64,000 nt of DNA from Oryzias latipes (Eukaryota; Chordata; Actinopteri; Beloniformes; Adrianichthyidae). The notes beneath the pieces were generated by a model. It did no database searches. It was not told the origin of the DNA and saw only the letters and a list, made by a program, of their open reading frames with translations. The position numbers and the translations under genes were made by a program. Location of the stretch: the NCBI RefSeq assembly GCF_002234675.1, contig NC_019859.2, positions 12,477,483 to 12,541,482 of the forward strand, read 5' to 3'. This document shows, piece after piece, positions 26,441 to 36,992 of this stretch (position 1 is the stretch's first letter; the number at the start of each line of letters is the position of its first letter).

Positions 26441-26824
26441 GGGTAACGCTTAATAATAAGAGTCCTTAATAAACCATTTATTAGACATTAACAAGGACTA
26501 CTAATGTTTCATGAAGCCGCTTATAAGTACATTAATTAGCATTCGTAAATGTCTTACAACTGACAAACAAGTTTAAATAAGCTGTTTATAAATATATTAA
26601 AATATTCCTTAATAATAAGACATTAATTAGCATGAGTAATGTGGTATTAAGCTAATTATAAAGACATTTACTAGTATTTGTTAATCATTTATAAAGTATT
26701 TGTTAGCATTTGCAATTTTATACAAATACTTTATAAGATAATAATACATGTAATAATATTGTTCTTGTTAACAGTTTATTGAGTGTTTTGCAGCCCCCCA
26801 ATCTAAAGAGTGACCAAATAGGGG
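26441..26824 (+). repeat. left arm of a large inverted repeat
   Basis: Begins GGGTAACGCTTAATAATAAG and ends AGTGACCAAATAGGG. It is matched in reverse by 31324-31855, whose outer end reads TTATTATAAAGTGTTACCC. The arms are ~384 and ~386 bp once an insertion in the right arm is removed. The ends look like a DNA-transposon terminus. Confidence 0.8.
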
Positions 26825-27784
26825 TTCACATTTACAAGCCATTTCTAAATGGCTTGTATGGGATTTTTTATTTTCTTTTTTGGGATGTTAGTTAGATTCA
26901 CACAATTATTCACACTTAATTTTCTTAATAGATGTTGTCGTCAGCCTGCAGGCGCATTACCTCTGGAGCTCAGGGATTATCAGATAATGAGTTAATGCTA
27001 TATGGAACAGAAGAAGTTAAGGCATTTTTCAACTGGAGCACAATCTTTGGTTTCACATGAAAAGGCAATTCCTAGGAACAGCAGCTGCCTCCTCAGATCT
27101 GAAACTTAAGGGGAAAAAAGTGTCATGTTGGTACAATCATAATGCAGACCAATGCAAGCAATTGAGTTAAAAAAAGAAAACATTTACATGATATACATTT
27201 AATATTGCTATATCCTTCAATTCCTAAACATTTCTTTTATATCAACATATAATAATATTTAAAACTTTAGAATAATCTTTTTTGGAAGACTATTTAACTT
27301 GTTGTTTCATGTCAAAGTCAAAGAATTTTCAAGGACACTGCAGGGAGTTGAACCCCGTCTAGCTGAAGCCAGAGTACCATCTACCAGTGCCTTTTGCTTT
27401 TTTGACTGAACATGGAAGGCAACGACAGGCATATATACCCTCTCCATTTCTATGGGCTTGGGACCATCACAGAAAGCACAGGTTTGTAACTCTCTGAGGC
27501 TGGATTATATATATGTTTTTTTTTTTGTTTTTTTATTTCAGTTTTTTTTTAAACTTGTTTTATTACAAACTAAAACTATCTAGTTATTGCATATTATATA
27601 CATTTTCATACATACATGAAAAAAAACTAATACAGTTTTAATAAATTACTTGAAATAAACACTTTTGTTAAATTTATTTTAAATATCGATGTTATTAAAA
27701 TCTTTTTTAATGTTTTCCTGGATATTACCAGTGTCTTGTGTCATTACATCTAAGAATCTTGATTTTCACTTTTTGTGTGTGTGT
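26825..27784. other. interior of the inverted-arm segment, left part
   Basis: AT-rich DNA with T-runs at 27515-27550. A decayed tRNA-like fold may lie on the minus strand near 27340-27405. No gene is seen. Confidence 0.35.
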
Positions 27785-28053
27785 GGGGGGAAACTAGAGC
27801 ACCCAGAGAAAACCCCACGCATGCATGGAAAGAAAACGCCAATTTAACCATGCAGCCCGTTTTTTTGGAAATGGTTCAAGTCCGTTTATTTGATCTAGAA
27901 GAGGATGTAGCAGGTGTTGAAGTCCTTTTAGCAGTGATTGTTGTACAGTCCTAATGTATTTTTCTTGATTGTGGGGGGAAACTAGAGCACCCAGAGAAAA
28001 CCCCACGCATGCATGGAAAGAAAACGCCAATTTAACCATGCAGCCCGTTTTTT
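27785..28053. repeat. direct repeat pair, ~80 bp each
   Basis: Nearly identical blocks at about 27785-27866 and 27973-28053 (AACTAGAGCACCCAGAGAAA ... CATGCAGCCCGTTTTTT), separated by ~107 bp. They lie just downstream of the antisense coiled-coil gene. The GCACCCAGAGAAAACCC core resembles a repeat widespread in fish genomes. Confidence 0.8.
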
Positions 28054-28075
28054 AAATTGTGTGCAGTCGCTTGCT

Positions 28076-29209
28076 TTACTTTTTCCAGCTAAACAATCTG
28101 CGGCAAAATTTGGTGAAGGAAAATCTCTTTACCTTCTTTCCTTTCTTTGGTTTCACTTCTACTTCAGCCTGTTGTTCTTTTTTATCCCTGCTTTCGAGGT
28201 TCTTGACAGAAAGTTCCTCTTGGATTTCTTGAGGATCTTCCTTTATTCCATCACTCTCCTTCTCAGCCCTTCCATCATTTTCTGTGTCAGGAGAGCTTGT
28301 TTTTCCAACCTCTGTTGTCTTTTCCCCAGTCTGGTCTTTGGGATTTGTGGTTTCTCCCTCTTTAGTGATGCATTCCTGATTCACAGAGTCACTCTGTACA
28401 TAGACTGTTTTCTTCTCCTCAGCATCAGAGTCAGTCTGTACAGAAACTGTTTTCTTCTCTCTGTTTGGCTTCAGTTCTTCCAACTCCCTTTTTGCATCTT
28501 CGGCTTCTTTTTCCTTGAGTTTGACCAATTCAAGGAGTGCCTTTTTCTCCTCCTCATGTGTCTTCAGTTGCTGTTTCAGCTCAGCGATAGTGGATTCATG
28601 CTGAGGAGAGACCTCCAGTTTCTTGTTTAAGTCAGCCTTTTCTTTCTCCAAATCTCCAAATTCATCAACCAGAACTTGATTTTCTGCCTTTAATTCTTCA
28701 TTTTCTTCTTGAGACTCTTGATATTTTCTTTTAAGGTCCTCAAAGGCCTTATTGTTGTCTGGTTTGGGTCCTTTGCCTCCCTTTGCAGCCTTCTGCTCTT
28801 TTAAATCTTTAAGCTGCTGTTTCAGCTTTTTAATGCAAGCTTCATTTTTGTCATTGATGTCCATTTGTTGGACCAACACGGCCTTGCACTCTTCAAGTTC
28901 CCAGACCATGTCAAGGTTGGCCTGTTTCAGGGTCAAGTGTTCTTCACTCGTCTGATCTTTCTCTTCTTTTAAGTTTTTGAATTTCTCTCTCAACTCTTTG
29001 GTGTCAGTTGAAACAGCAAGTTCTTTCAGCTCTTTCTTCAATTGAGCATTTTCATGCTCAAGAGCTACCACCTTGGTAGAAAGACCGTGGCCTTTTTTGT
29101 CCTGGATGAGGTTTTCGTGGGCCTTTTTCAGCGTGTTGAGTTCCTCCAGAACTTCACTGAGTTTTGGGCTTGGATTTTTGCGCCTGTTTGCCTTGGTTAC
29201 ACGGGGCAT
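28076..29209 (-). CDS. single-exon coiled-coil protein of unknown function, antisense in ank2 intron
   Basis: 377 codons from the ATG at 29209 (context GTAAAAATGCC, A at -3). The frame extends 22 codons further to an ATG at 29275, but the later start gives a compact basic N-terminus (MPRVTKANRRKNPSPK). Residues ~15-260 are Leu/Glu/Lys heptads of a long coiled coil. Residues ~262-350 are acidic and Ser/Thr-rich with a short internal duplication (EKKTVSVQTDSDA / EEKKTVYVQSDSV). The last ~25 are strongly basic with aromatics (KRFSFTKFCRRLFSWKK), possibly membrane- or nucleic-acid-binding. A stop-free 1.1-kb frame in AT-rich intron DNA argues for real coding. I do not recognise the family. It could be a retrogene, a fish-specific gene or transposon cargo. 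Confidence 0.7.
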   Translation of the reverse strand: MPRVTKANRRKNPSPKLSEVLEELNTLKKAHENLIQDKKGHGLSTKVVALEHENAQLKKELKELAVSTDTKELREKFKNLKEEKDQTSEEHLTLKQANLDMVWELEECKAVLVQQMDINDKNEACIKKLKQQLKDLKEQKAAKGGKGPKPDNNKAFEDLKRKYQESQEENEELKAENQVLVDEFGDLEKEKADLNKKLEVSPQHESTIAELKQQLKTHEEEKKALLELVKLKEKEAEDAKRELEELKPNREKKTVSVQTDSDAEEKKTVYVQSDSVNQECITKEGETTNPKDQTGEKTTEVGKTSSPDTENDGRAEKESDGIKEDPQEIQEELSVKNLESRDKKEQQAEVEVKPKKGKKVKRFSFTKFCRRLFSWKK

Positions 29210-29380
29210 TTTTACCACTCGTTGGGTGTAAAATAACTGTGAAATGACAGAGTTTACAGAAAGTGTCTGAAACAAAAGCTTTTTGTCTCTGCAAAGAATG
29301 TGTTTTCAAAGTACTCTTTCTAGAGCAATGACTTTTGATCTCTCTGACCACAGCGAATGTTTTGACAAGAAATCTGAGAT

Positions 29381-29390
29381 GTATATATGG
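29381..29390 (-). promoter_or_regulatory. TATA-like box for the antisense gene
   Basis: CCATATATAC on the minus strand, about 175 bases upstream of the proposed ATG. It lies next to the TGACATCA cluster at 29411-29528. The promoter role is inferred. Confidence 0.3.
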
Positions 29391-29410
29391 ACTAGAGTGC
29401 CCAATCTGCA

Positions 29411-29530
29411 TGATGTCATATGAAATCATGTGATGTCGTATGAAGTCATGTTTGCATAAACTAGCATCATGTGCTGTGACATCATCATTACATAAGGGCA
29501 CTGATGTCATTTGAAATCTATGACATCAGT
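29411..29530. promoter_or_regulatory. cluster of ATF/CREB-like TGATGTCA sites
   Basis: A 20-bp unit is tandemly repeated with two differences (29411-29430, 29431-29450). Further TGACATCA/TGATGTCA copies lie at ~29477, 29502 and 29521. The cluster is 200-320 bases upstream of the antisense ATG. Confidence 0.35.
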
Positions 29531-29916
29531 AAACCCTGATTCTATTCCTGTTGTCTTTACAATTGTATACATTTACCTCTTGTTGTTTTTCTTCTATTTT
29601 TTTATTAATTAGTAATTAACAAAGAACAAAGCTTCCACACAAAAAATAAGAACATTTTAATATGTAAAGTCAATAATAAATAAGTATGTAATCATGAACA
29701 CCCATCAATCTTCTCTATCTACTCATTCTTTTCAGGATCACAGAGATACAGGCTCCTATTCAAGCCATTGAATGAGATGTTATTAGAATAAAATCAAAGC
29801 AATATTTGATCATTGCACCAGATTGTTTGCTGTCTATTAAGGTAAATTAAAAAAAAGTCAAATTTTTTGAATCCATAGAGACATTTTGCATTTTTCAAAT
29901 CTCGTGCTCCATCTCT

Positions 29917-29982
29917 GAATAGAATAGAATAGAATAGAATAGAATAGAATAGAATAGAATAGAATAGAATAGAATAGAATAG
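29917..29982. repeat. (GAATA)n microsatellite, ~13 units
   Basis: A perfect pentanucleotide repeat of about 66 bp. Confidence 0.97.
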
Positions 29983-30212
29983 GTGGTGAGGGGACAGGCT
30001 GCTGGCTAAATTATGGACCACCATGGACAACCCTCCCATCCTCTTTACAAAGTGGTGGACAAACAGCAGCTTTTTAGGAGTAGACTCATAACATGGGACT
30101 GTCAAGCAGGACAGTTAGAGGCTGACTCCACTCCCAGCCCAGATTTAAAAAAAATTAAAGAACAAAATATTGGCGGGGCTAGGTTAGGTTACAGTCACAC
30201 TGAGTCTTCCGT

Positions 30213-30422
30213 ATGGAGAGTGATCCAGAACAAAGTGATGCCAGTTTCATCACAGAACTTTCTGTGGAGGTTAAGGATTTTTCTATGCCACCTTCTCCCG
30301 AGGCAGGCGCTCATGTTCCAGAACTTTATTGTTTCAAGCCGCTGGCTCAAGACACTGCCTCAACAATGTCCAACGGCGGGGCTGCTGGCACAGCTGAGGG
30401 TTTGCAGAATCCCTGTGTCTGA
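30213..30422 (+). other. 69-codon open frame, unrecognised
   Basis: Encodes an acidic peptide (MESDPEQSDASFITELSVEV ...). It lies 500 bp before the CCDC106-like pseudogene on the same strand and could be an N-terminal exon of the same decayed gene or element. I do not recognise it. Confidence 0.25.
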
Positions 30423-30924
30423 GTGATATAATGACACTAACATCATAGCTAATAATGTCTGATGTATTGAGCAAAGAATCCCGAGTGAATGTTCATTGCA
30501 AATCCCAAAAGGAGAGAGTTTGCTGGATTCAATGCCAATTGCACTTGACAACTGTTGCGTAACTTCCACGTCCGACCGTCACACATTCTAAGGTGGCCTG
30601 GGCTTTTATGCTAGAGCTGCCAAGCATGACGTGAAACTTCTGAAATGAGATGAGACTTGTATAAGTTAAACAATTGTGAAATTAAACTTTAGTACCTTGT
30701 TTTAGCCTCTAAGGGGCAGCACACAGACTGTCTCAGACCATAAAATCAGGAACTTATAAGTTTGACAATCAGGGTCAATGTGAGTTTGTCAGCACATTGC
30801 TTAAAAGGTTAAGGGAATGCAGTCGGAAAAGTTTTTTACCACATGAGTTGATAACTGTCACGCAAACCTGCAGAGTACACAATTTTAAATACATTGCTTG
30901 ACTACAATGTCTAGATTGCAGCAC

Positions 30925-31242
30925 TTGTCCCTGATGAGGTGGTGGAGCATTACCGAAAGGTGCTCAGGGCCTACAACAAAGGACGTACATTGTCCTCAGC
31001 ATTTCATAAAGTGGGAGTCGATCAGAAACTAAATTTTTTGCAGTGCTGCGGTGGCAGAACTTGCCATTGCAGCCCCACAGAAATACTCAGAGCTAGAACA
31101 ACTGCACAGTCCAAAAAAGAAGCTCAATGACTTTACAAAGGCTTGCATCGACATAAGTTATGTTGATTTAGAGATTGGAGACACAATTAACACTTTTAAA
31201 AAAAGTGGAAAGTTACTACCCCTTGAAAAGGGCAGAAATTAA
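30925..31242 (+). pseudogene. CCDC106-like pseudogene fragment
   Basis: Two blocks resemble the C-terminal domain of fish CCDC106-like proteins as I remember them: VPDEVVEHYRKVLRAYNKGRTLSSAFHKVGVD (from ~30932) and VAELAIAAPQKYSEL ... FKKSGKLLPLEK (from ~31050). They are in different frames, with a shift near 31030, so the copy is broken. A TTGCAG acceptor-like sequence precedes the first block. Downstream sequence (GGCCCGCGGGCCTTGAGTTT) resembles a hAT-type end. These proteins are multicopy in fish and probably travel with transposons. Confidence 0.6.
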
Positions 31243-31323
31243 AAACATTTATGCTCTCGCAGGCCACATAAAATGCCATGGCGGGCCACATTTGGCCCGC
31301 GGGCCTTGAGTTTGACACATGTG

Positions 31324-31855
31324 CCCTATTTGGTCACGCTATAGATCGGGGGCTGCAAAACACTCAATAAACTGTTAACAAGAACACAATTATAACATCT
31401 ATTATTATCTTATAAGGTATTTGTATAAAATTGCAAATGCTAACAAATACTTTATAAAGGATTAAAAAATGCTAATAAATGTCTTATAAGCAGCTTAATA
31501 CCACATTATTCATGCTAGTTAATGTCTTATAAGTAGTTTATTAGGGAATATTTAATGTAATTATAAACAGCTTATTTAAACTTGTAAGTCAGTTGTAAGA
31601 CATTTACGAATGCTAATTAATGTAATTATAAACAGATTAATAAAACACAAGTAGTGCTTGTTAATGTCTTTAACATTAAGCCCGGTTGCTTTGAGAGGGT
31701 TGCGTCAGGAGGGGCATCCAGCGTAAAACATTGCCAAGTTTACCGTGCGACTCGTTCGCTGTGGCGACCCCTGATGGGAAAGGCTGAAAGGGAAACAGTG
31801 CTTGTTAATGTCTTATAAATGGTTTATTAAAGACTCTTATTATAAAGTGTTACCC
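31324..31855 (-). repeat. right arm of the large inverted repeat
   Basis: Reverse complement of 26441-26824 with moderate divergence. It is interrupted by a 126-bp insert at 31671-31796. Together the arms bound a 5.4-kb segment. Confidence 0.8.
31671..31796 (+). mobile_element. RTE-like 3' end fragment nested in the right arm
   Basis: The fragment carries GCGTCAGGAGGGGCATCCAG ... GCTGTGGCGACCCCTGATGG, a 3' tail I associate with fish RTE-type LINEs or their SINEs. It is flanked by an exact 18-bp duplication AGTGCTTGTTAATGTCTT (31653-31670 and 31797-31814), as expected for target-primed insertion. Confidence 0.75.
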
Positions 31856-32689
31856 AAATCAGTAAGGTGGTAACAAGTGAAATTTTAAGATAACAAACTT
31901 AAATTCATTTGCTCACCTTTTTTTCTCACCCTCAAAATAATTAACACAAATATAATAGAAAAAAAAGGAATTTTCTTTATTGTAAAGCAATAGTGTAACT
32001 GGCTGAATGCAATCATAAAACATTCCAAGCCTGTAAAAACTTTAGAAGAGAAGGTTCTGAAAAGGAAAAAAACATTCTGCCCTTCATAAATCCTAAATAT
32101 TTGAAATGTTACTGGACGCTTATTGGCGGCAGAACTTGCCTTGTCAGCACCACAGCTCTATTAGCAGGCAGACCCAGAAGATCACTTAAACACATACTTC
32201 TAGTAACTGATATTGCTTTCCGTTTCTTTTTTGTTGTTGCTGTTGTTGTCTTTTCCCCTGTCATGCATAGATGAACCTGTGTGAGACAGCCGAACAGACT
32301 CTCACAGGGTTTTTGTGCTGATCTCCAAGTCTTCTGTATCAGTCTTTTAAGGATTCCTAATGGGCCAAATAAAAGCCCTCGGATCTATATTGTGGAAAGT
32401 GAACCACTACCTCCCTCCCCGTGTGTTGCATTCTACAGAAACAATATCTCACATCAGCTTTCCTTTAGACTCCTGTCAGTGTAATCTGACCCCTGAGTGA
32501 AACTATGCACACTGACTCACACAAACACACTCTTACAATTTGTTAGTTTATAATCACCCAATTTATCAAAACTAACATAAAGGATCAATAAAGGTGGCAA
32601 TCATGTAATGGCTTATGTAAGTGCACAAGTCTTTGTATGTGTTTTTATCTTTTGATCTCATTGGTCTTTTATTGTTATATTGTGGTCTT
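31856..32689. other. ank2 intron 1, no recognised element
   Basis: AT-rich intron without features I can support. Confidence 0.4.
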
Positions 32690-33345
32690 TTTTATTATAT
32701 TTATGCCATTTTTAGGCAAAATCAAAGAAACTGTGTTGTTTTCTAAGACATAGTTTCTGCAAAGCGGCAGTACTTCATCAGAACTTTGTCTCTGAGTTGT
32801 GGGTGTGACTGTTTGAGCAGAGTAAGCCCACCCGAGCTTCTCATCATCCCTTTGTTATTATGCTCTCCTGCTAGCTTACAGCCCCTCCCAACCCCAACTT
32901 AACATTACCGGAACAGCAAAAATCGCAAGCTATATTGGAGCTATTCAGCTGTAAAGTTTTGAGCCAGATGCCAGCTCGGACGAGGAAAACAAAGACGTAC
33001 ACGGATCTCTTGTCTGCTTGTGGATGCATCAGAATGAAGCAGAGCAGGAAGCTTGTGGCCTGCCAATTATAGCTTCTATCTCACAACTACAAGCTTTTTC
33101 AAAGGACATTTTTCATCTGTTTCTGATTCACAATGATTTTAACAAAACCAAAAAATACTTAAATGCAATTTTAGCTTTTTTTTTGGTAAAACAGTACAGA
33201 CCAAAAGTTTGGACACACCTTCCCATTCATTTGAATGAGAAGGTGGTCTGTACTGTATATATCCACCATCTTAAGAGAAATGCCACAAGAACATGTTAAA
33301 AAAAACACCCCAAAAAAATCTTTCATTGGAGTGGGTCTTTAAACC
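32690..33345 (+). repeat. dispersed ~530-bp repeat family, copy c
   Basis: Shares TTTTCTAAGACATAGTTT, CTGAGTTGTGGGTGTGACTG, GAGGAAAACAAAGACGTACA and the terminal GGAGTGGGTCTTT with copy a. A 64-bp Tc1-like hairpin is inserted at 33192-33255. Confidence 0.7.
33192..33255. mobile_element. 64-bp Tc1-like hairpin remnant
   Basis: CAGTACAGACCAAAAGTTTG matches a widespread fish Tc1 terminal repeat as I remember it. The second half folds back (GAGAAGGTGGTCTGTACTG), so almost only the two ends remain. Confidence 0.75.
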
Positions 33346-33474
33346 AGTCCGTGGGCTAGAAAAAGTGGGGGACAACTGTCTTAAATTATATACGCTACTG
33401 ACTGTATTGTAAAAAGTAGAATTGGGAATAAAAGCTTCTCCTGGGCAAGTTTTTATTGCAATTTTTAGATTTTA

Positions 33475-33600
33475 ACCTTGGTTATCTGCAGCTGATTACC
33501 TGGGTCAGACGTGTGTTCCCAATAAAAAGCTACAATGGCGGGTTAGCTTGAAAACCATGAAGGACAATGTCCTTTGACGTCTGGAGTTCAACCCCTGTGT
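33475..33600. repeat. partial hAT-like repeat related to 916-1094
   Basis: GCTGATTACCTGGGTCAGAC and CAATAAAAAGCTACAATGGC resemble the core of the hAT MITE in the pde5 intron. It ends GGAGTTCAACCCCTG. The left terminus was not found. Confidence 0.4.
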
Positions 33601-35657
33601 CTTAAAGGGTCTATATCATGCTTTTCTTAAGCTTTTCAGGGTAAACAATATCCATATATTGGCTCCCTTAAGAACTCATTTTTTTTATGAAATTTGTTAT
33701 TTTCTCAGTTTTATTTTGCTACCCAGAAGTAAGAAGACTCGATCTTTGAGGCACCGGCTTTTGCTCCTTGTGGGTGCTGCCCATTTCATGACATCTTTCT
33801 AGAGTCGGCTTTGGCACAAAAACAAACAACGTGTCTTGGCTCTGCGGAGAAAGTGTGCGTGTGTGTGTGTGCTGACTTGATTCCAGACTCCGTCTCTAAA
33901 GGGTCGAAGTGTTTGGGTGTACTACGAATAGCATTAACCTTAATGGCAGGGGTGTCAAACTGCTCTCGGGGCCAAAATCCAAAACACGCTGATGGTCACA
34001 GGCCTAAAACTAAACTTTTTTTTAAACATAAATATGAATAAAAATAGAGTGAAAATATTACTCTGGAATAAATCAACTTAAACCTGAAATAACTTCTATT
34101 TTCCCTCCATAAAAATATATCCTATCAAAATGATAAAAGTTAGAAATAAAGTAAATGTTAAAAGAAAAACATAGACATTTCTTTACTCTTATGTCAGCAG
34201 CTGATCAGAATTGAGTATTTACACAAGCCACGGTATAACGTAACATTAAGTTATAGATTGGCTGTATACCTCACTGGGTTGAGGAACCAAACTACCTATC
34301 GATTTGCCAGGTTAAGACACTCAGCTTTACAGTACCTCAGTTTGTAAAAGCTATCTATATTGGTATAATTTTTATTCAACTTTTTTTATCTCTTTAGAAA
34401 AAGAGATTTTGCATGTATCCCCAGCAGAGGGCGCTAGTGACGCCTAATTGTCACAAACTCATTTTCATTTTAACAGCAGGATTGCCGTGTAACTAACTTA
34501 AACACTCTGGATTAATGCTTCAGGGTAAAATATGTCTAAACTGCATTACACAGCGGTGTGACTCTGCAAATCTTTCCCATTCATAATTACTAGCAGGGAG
34601 AAATGTTGTTGACTGAAGTTGTGAAGCACATTAGGCAGGATGTGTTAACAGAAATAGAAGTGGGAGGTGCGTCCCTGTTTCTGCTGCTGAAATTTCAGAC
34701 TGCCAACATAGCTCTGCTGACAGAGACAGAGGAGACCTTGGCAGCAATCCCCAGGTGGTGGAATCACACAAACACACACAAACACATATGTGAGCATGTC
34801 AAACTAAATTCCATCAGCTGCCAATATGGAGGGCAGACTGAAATTAGAATATTTCTGTCCTTGTAGCTTGCAAATGTTCTTCTTCTGAGTAAAGGTCAGT
34901 GTTGTGTCTCACATAAAAATAATTATTTTATGACTTAAAGTGAAAAGGCTGGTGTTAGTGAAACCAAACATATGCATCAAACAGCTGTAGAGTGCACCAC
35001 CCTCCCATTTTCTGTCCTAAAGTGCACCTCTGTCGCTCCGGATGTAGAGCATTGTCACAAATTCAGAGAGCAGCTGTGCTGCAGGAGTCAGCTGGCTGCT
35101 GGCATGCCGTTTCCCTAAACCCCTTTGGCATTAAAACACTTTCCTGTGGCTGCAGGTCGTGCATTCAGTAGCATCCACATGCACACTTGTGCCGGCCTGC
35201 ACAAATCCCATTTTGCAGCTGCATCTGGAGGGGATCATTCCCCTGCGTGGATGTGTGTTTGTGCATGCTGTGCTATGTAATGAGCGAGGGGATGGTTTTG
35301 TTCTCATTATCCATCGGGCCGTTTTTCAGATGTTGTCTCTCTTCTCCCAAAGCCTTTGCTCCTGCAAAAAGTACATGTAAATGTGAGGAAACCCAGCTCC
35401 CATTTTCTGGTCTTCAGAGGATTTATTTTTAACCTGGAGAGGAAGGAAAAGGATACAACAAGTAAAAAGTGGAAACTTTTTTTTTTTGGAGTCTTTTAGT
35501 TGAAGATTTTGGACGATCATTAACTTAGTGGTTTTATAGGAAATAATCCGAGAATTGTGTTAAATCTTTACACTGCGTGTGGCTTTAAGAGTTTTTCTTA
35601 TGAGAAACTTTTGGTTTTTGGCAAAAATTACGAGGAAAGTCACTAAGCTGTTTGAAA
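33601..35657. other. ank2 intron sequence upstream of the MAHAA exon
   Basis: Contains a hAT-like end CAGGGGTGTCAAACTG near 33949, but its partner was not located. The rest shows no coding signal. The final few hundred bases are probably 5' UTR or promoter of the exon at 35658. Confidence 0.35.
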
Positions 35658-35783
35658 ATGGCCCATGCTGCTGCTCATCTGAAGAAAGCTCGTGAGCTGG
35701 AGCAACATGCAGACTACCAAGCGCTGCAGAAAGCCAGAGAGAAGAGGAGGCGGCGACGGGAAAGAGCTGAGAGAAAACGCCTG
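35658..35783 (+). CDS. ank2: alternative ank2 first coding exon, MAHAA type
   Basis: Forty-two codons (MAHAAAHLKKARELEQHADY ... then a run of Arg/Lys ending KRL) end in phase 0 at a GTAAAA donor. The start matches ankyrin-family N-termini I know from ANK3 (MAHAASQLKKNRDLE) and ANK1 (MAQAAKQLKKIKDIE). It joins in frame to SDSNTSF at 39304. The basic Arg/Lys stretch precedes the ankyrin repeats in those paralogues too. This is the best-supported of the three first exons. Confidence 0.85.
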
Positions 35784-36596
35784 GTAAAAAGTGTAGATGT
35801 CAATCGTGTCGTTCATCTTGGATAACTCTCATTTTCACACAGTTATTAAAATTTTTACTGTTCTTATGCTGCTTTTTTTCATGGTTACAAACCATTGTGT
35901 TCATTTTTCAACATTAAACTTGTCTGAAGAGCATCTGTAAAGGTCCCTTGCTGAAGTCTGTGGATGATCATCAACATCTCTATCTTCGCGTCGTTTCTAC
36001 TTAAGCACAACCACACTGCTTTCTTTTTTCAAGCTTCACAGGTTGCCCTTAGTCAGCCTGACAGTCCGTGCAGACGATAAACCCTGAATGGCCCTCAACT
36101 ATACGGGACAGGAACACCAGAAGGGCAAACTGACGCAGGGCTTAAGTGCTCTGACCGTGTGCTTCAATCTGCCGTGTTGCAGCCTTTTATTTATCTACAG
36201 TAACAAATTGCCATTTTTGTCTTTTTTCCTAACATAGTCTAAATATAAAATCAGATTAAACATGTTTTGGAAAACCTGAAAGGAGCAGGGTTATTGAGCG
36301 ATTAATGACTGCTGAAGTGGGATTTATTAAAATCATAAAAGTCATATTTAGAAAAATCCTGCTGTGATCCATCTGAAGTTAGATCAGCTTTCATTTGGTC
36401 TGTCTTTAGATATTTACTTTGATTGGAAATAAGATTATTGGGAACTAGTCAGAGAAATCATTTGAAAATGATTAGTTTCAAATGTGAACACATAACTGGA
36501 TCAGTTATGTGGTGGGGTCCATACATTTGTTAATAATATATTTTAAAGGGGAGCACTGAACCATTAAAGTCCAACTGTTATTTTTAGATATCTTTT

Positions 36597-36992
36597 CTAA
36601 GCCAATTATGATTATGATGTTTTTAACCAAAGCCAAGAATCCTGTGTCGTTTTCTAGGACATAGTTTTCCAGAGCGGCTGGAGTTCGCCTCTGAGTTGTG
36701 GGCGGGACAGTTGGTGCAAAGCAACCCCGCCCCCCTTTACCTTTTTTTTTTTTTTTGCAAAGCAGAGCAGGGAGCTTGAGCCTGCCCAATGTATTTTCCA
36801 CGTCACACATAAGCTCTTTTCCAGGTGGGATTTTTTTATCCATTCCTGATTCACAACGTTTTGAATACAGAAATACTCAGAAATTGACTTTTAAGCCTAA
36901 TTTTCTTTAAATATGTCCACCAACATAAAAAAAGCAGCAAGAACATGTTAAAAACACCACTTAACACAATTCTCATTAGAGTGGGTCTTTAG
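36597..36992 (+). repeat. dispersed ~530-bp repeat family, copy d (shorter)
   Basis: CGTTTTCTAGGACATAGTTT, CTCTGAGTTGTGGGCGGGAC and the terminal AGAGTGGGTCTTT match the family. The middle part is missing, replaced by a T-run. Confidence 0.65.

Noticed and set aside
27340..27405. Possible tRNA on the minus strand (GGTTCAACTCC B-box-like, partly pairing ends)
   Set aside because: The acceptor stem has a bulge and I could not build a clean cloverleaf. It is probably a decayed SINE or tRNA pseudogene.
28013..28630. 205-codon + strand open frame
   Set aside because: Antisense shadow of the coiled-coil gene. Its Phe/Leu-rich sequence is the expected mirror of Lys/Glu codons.
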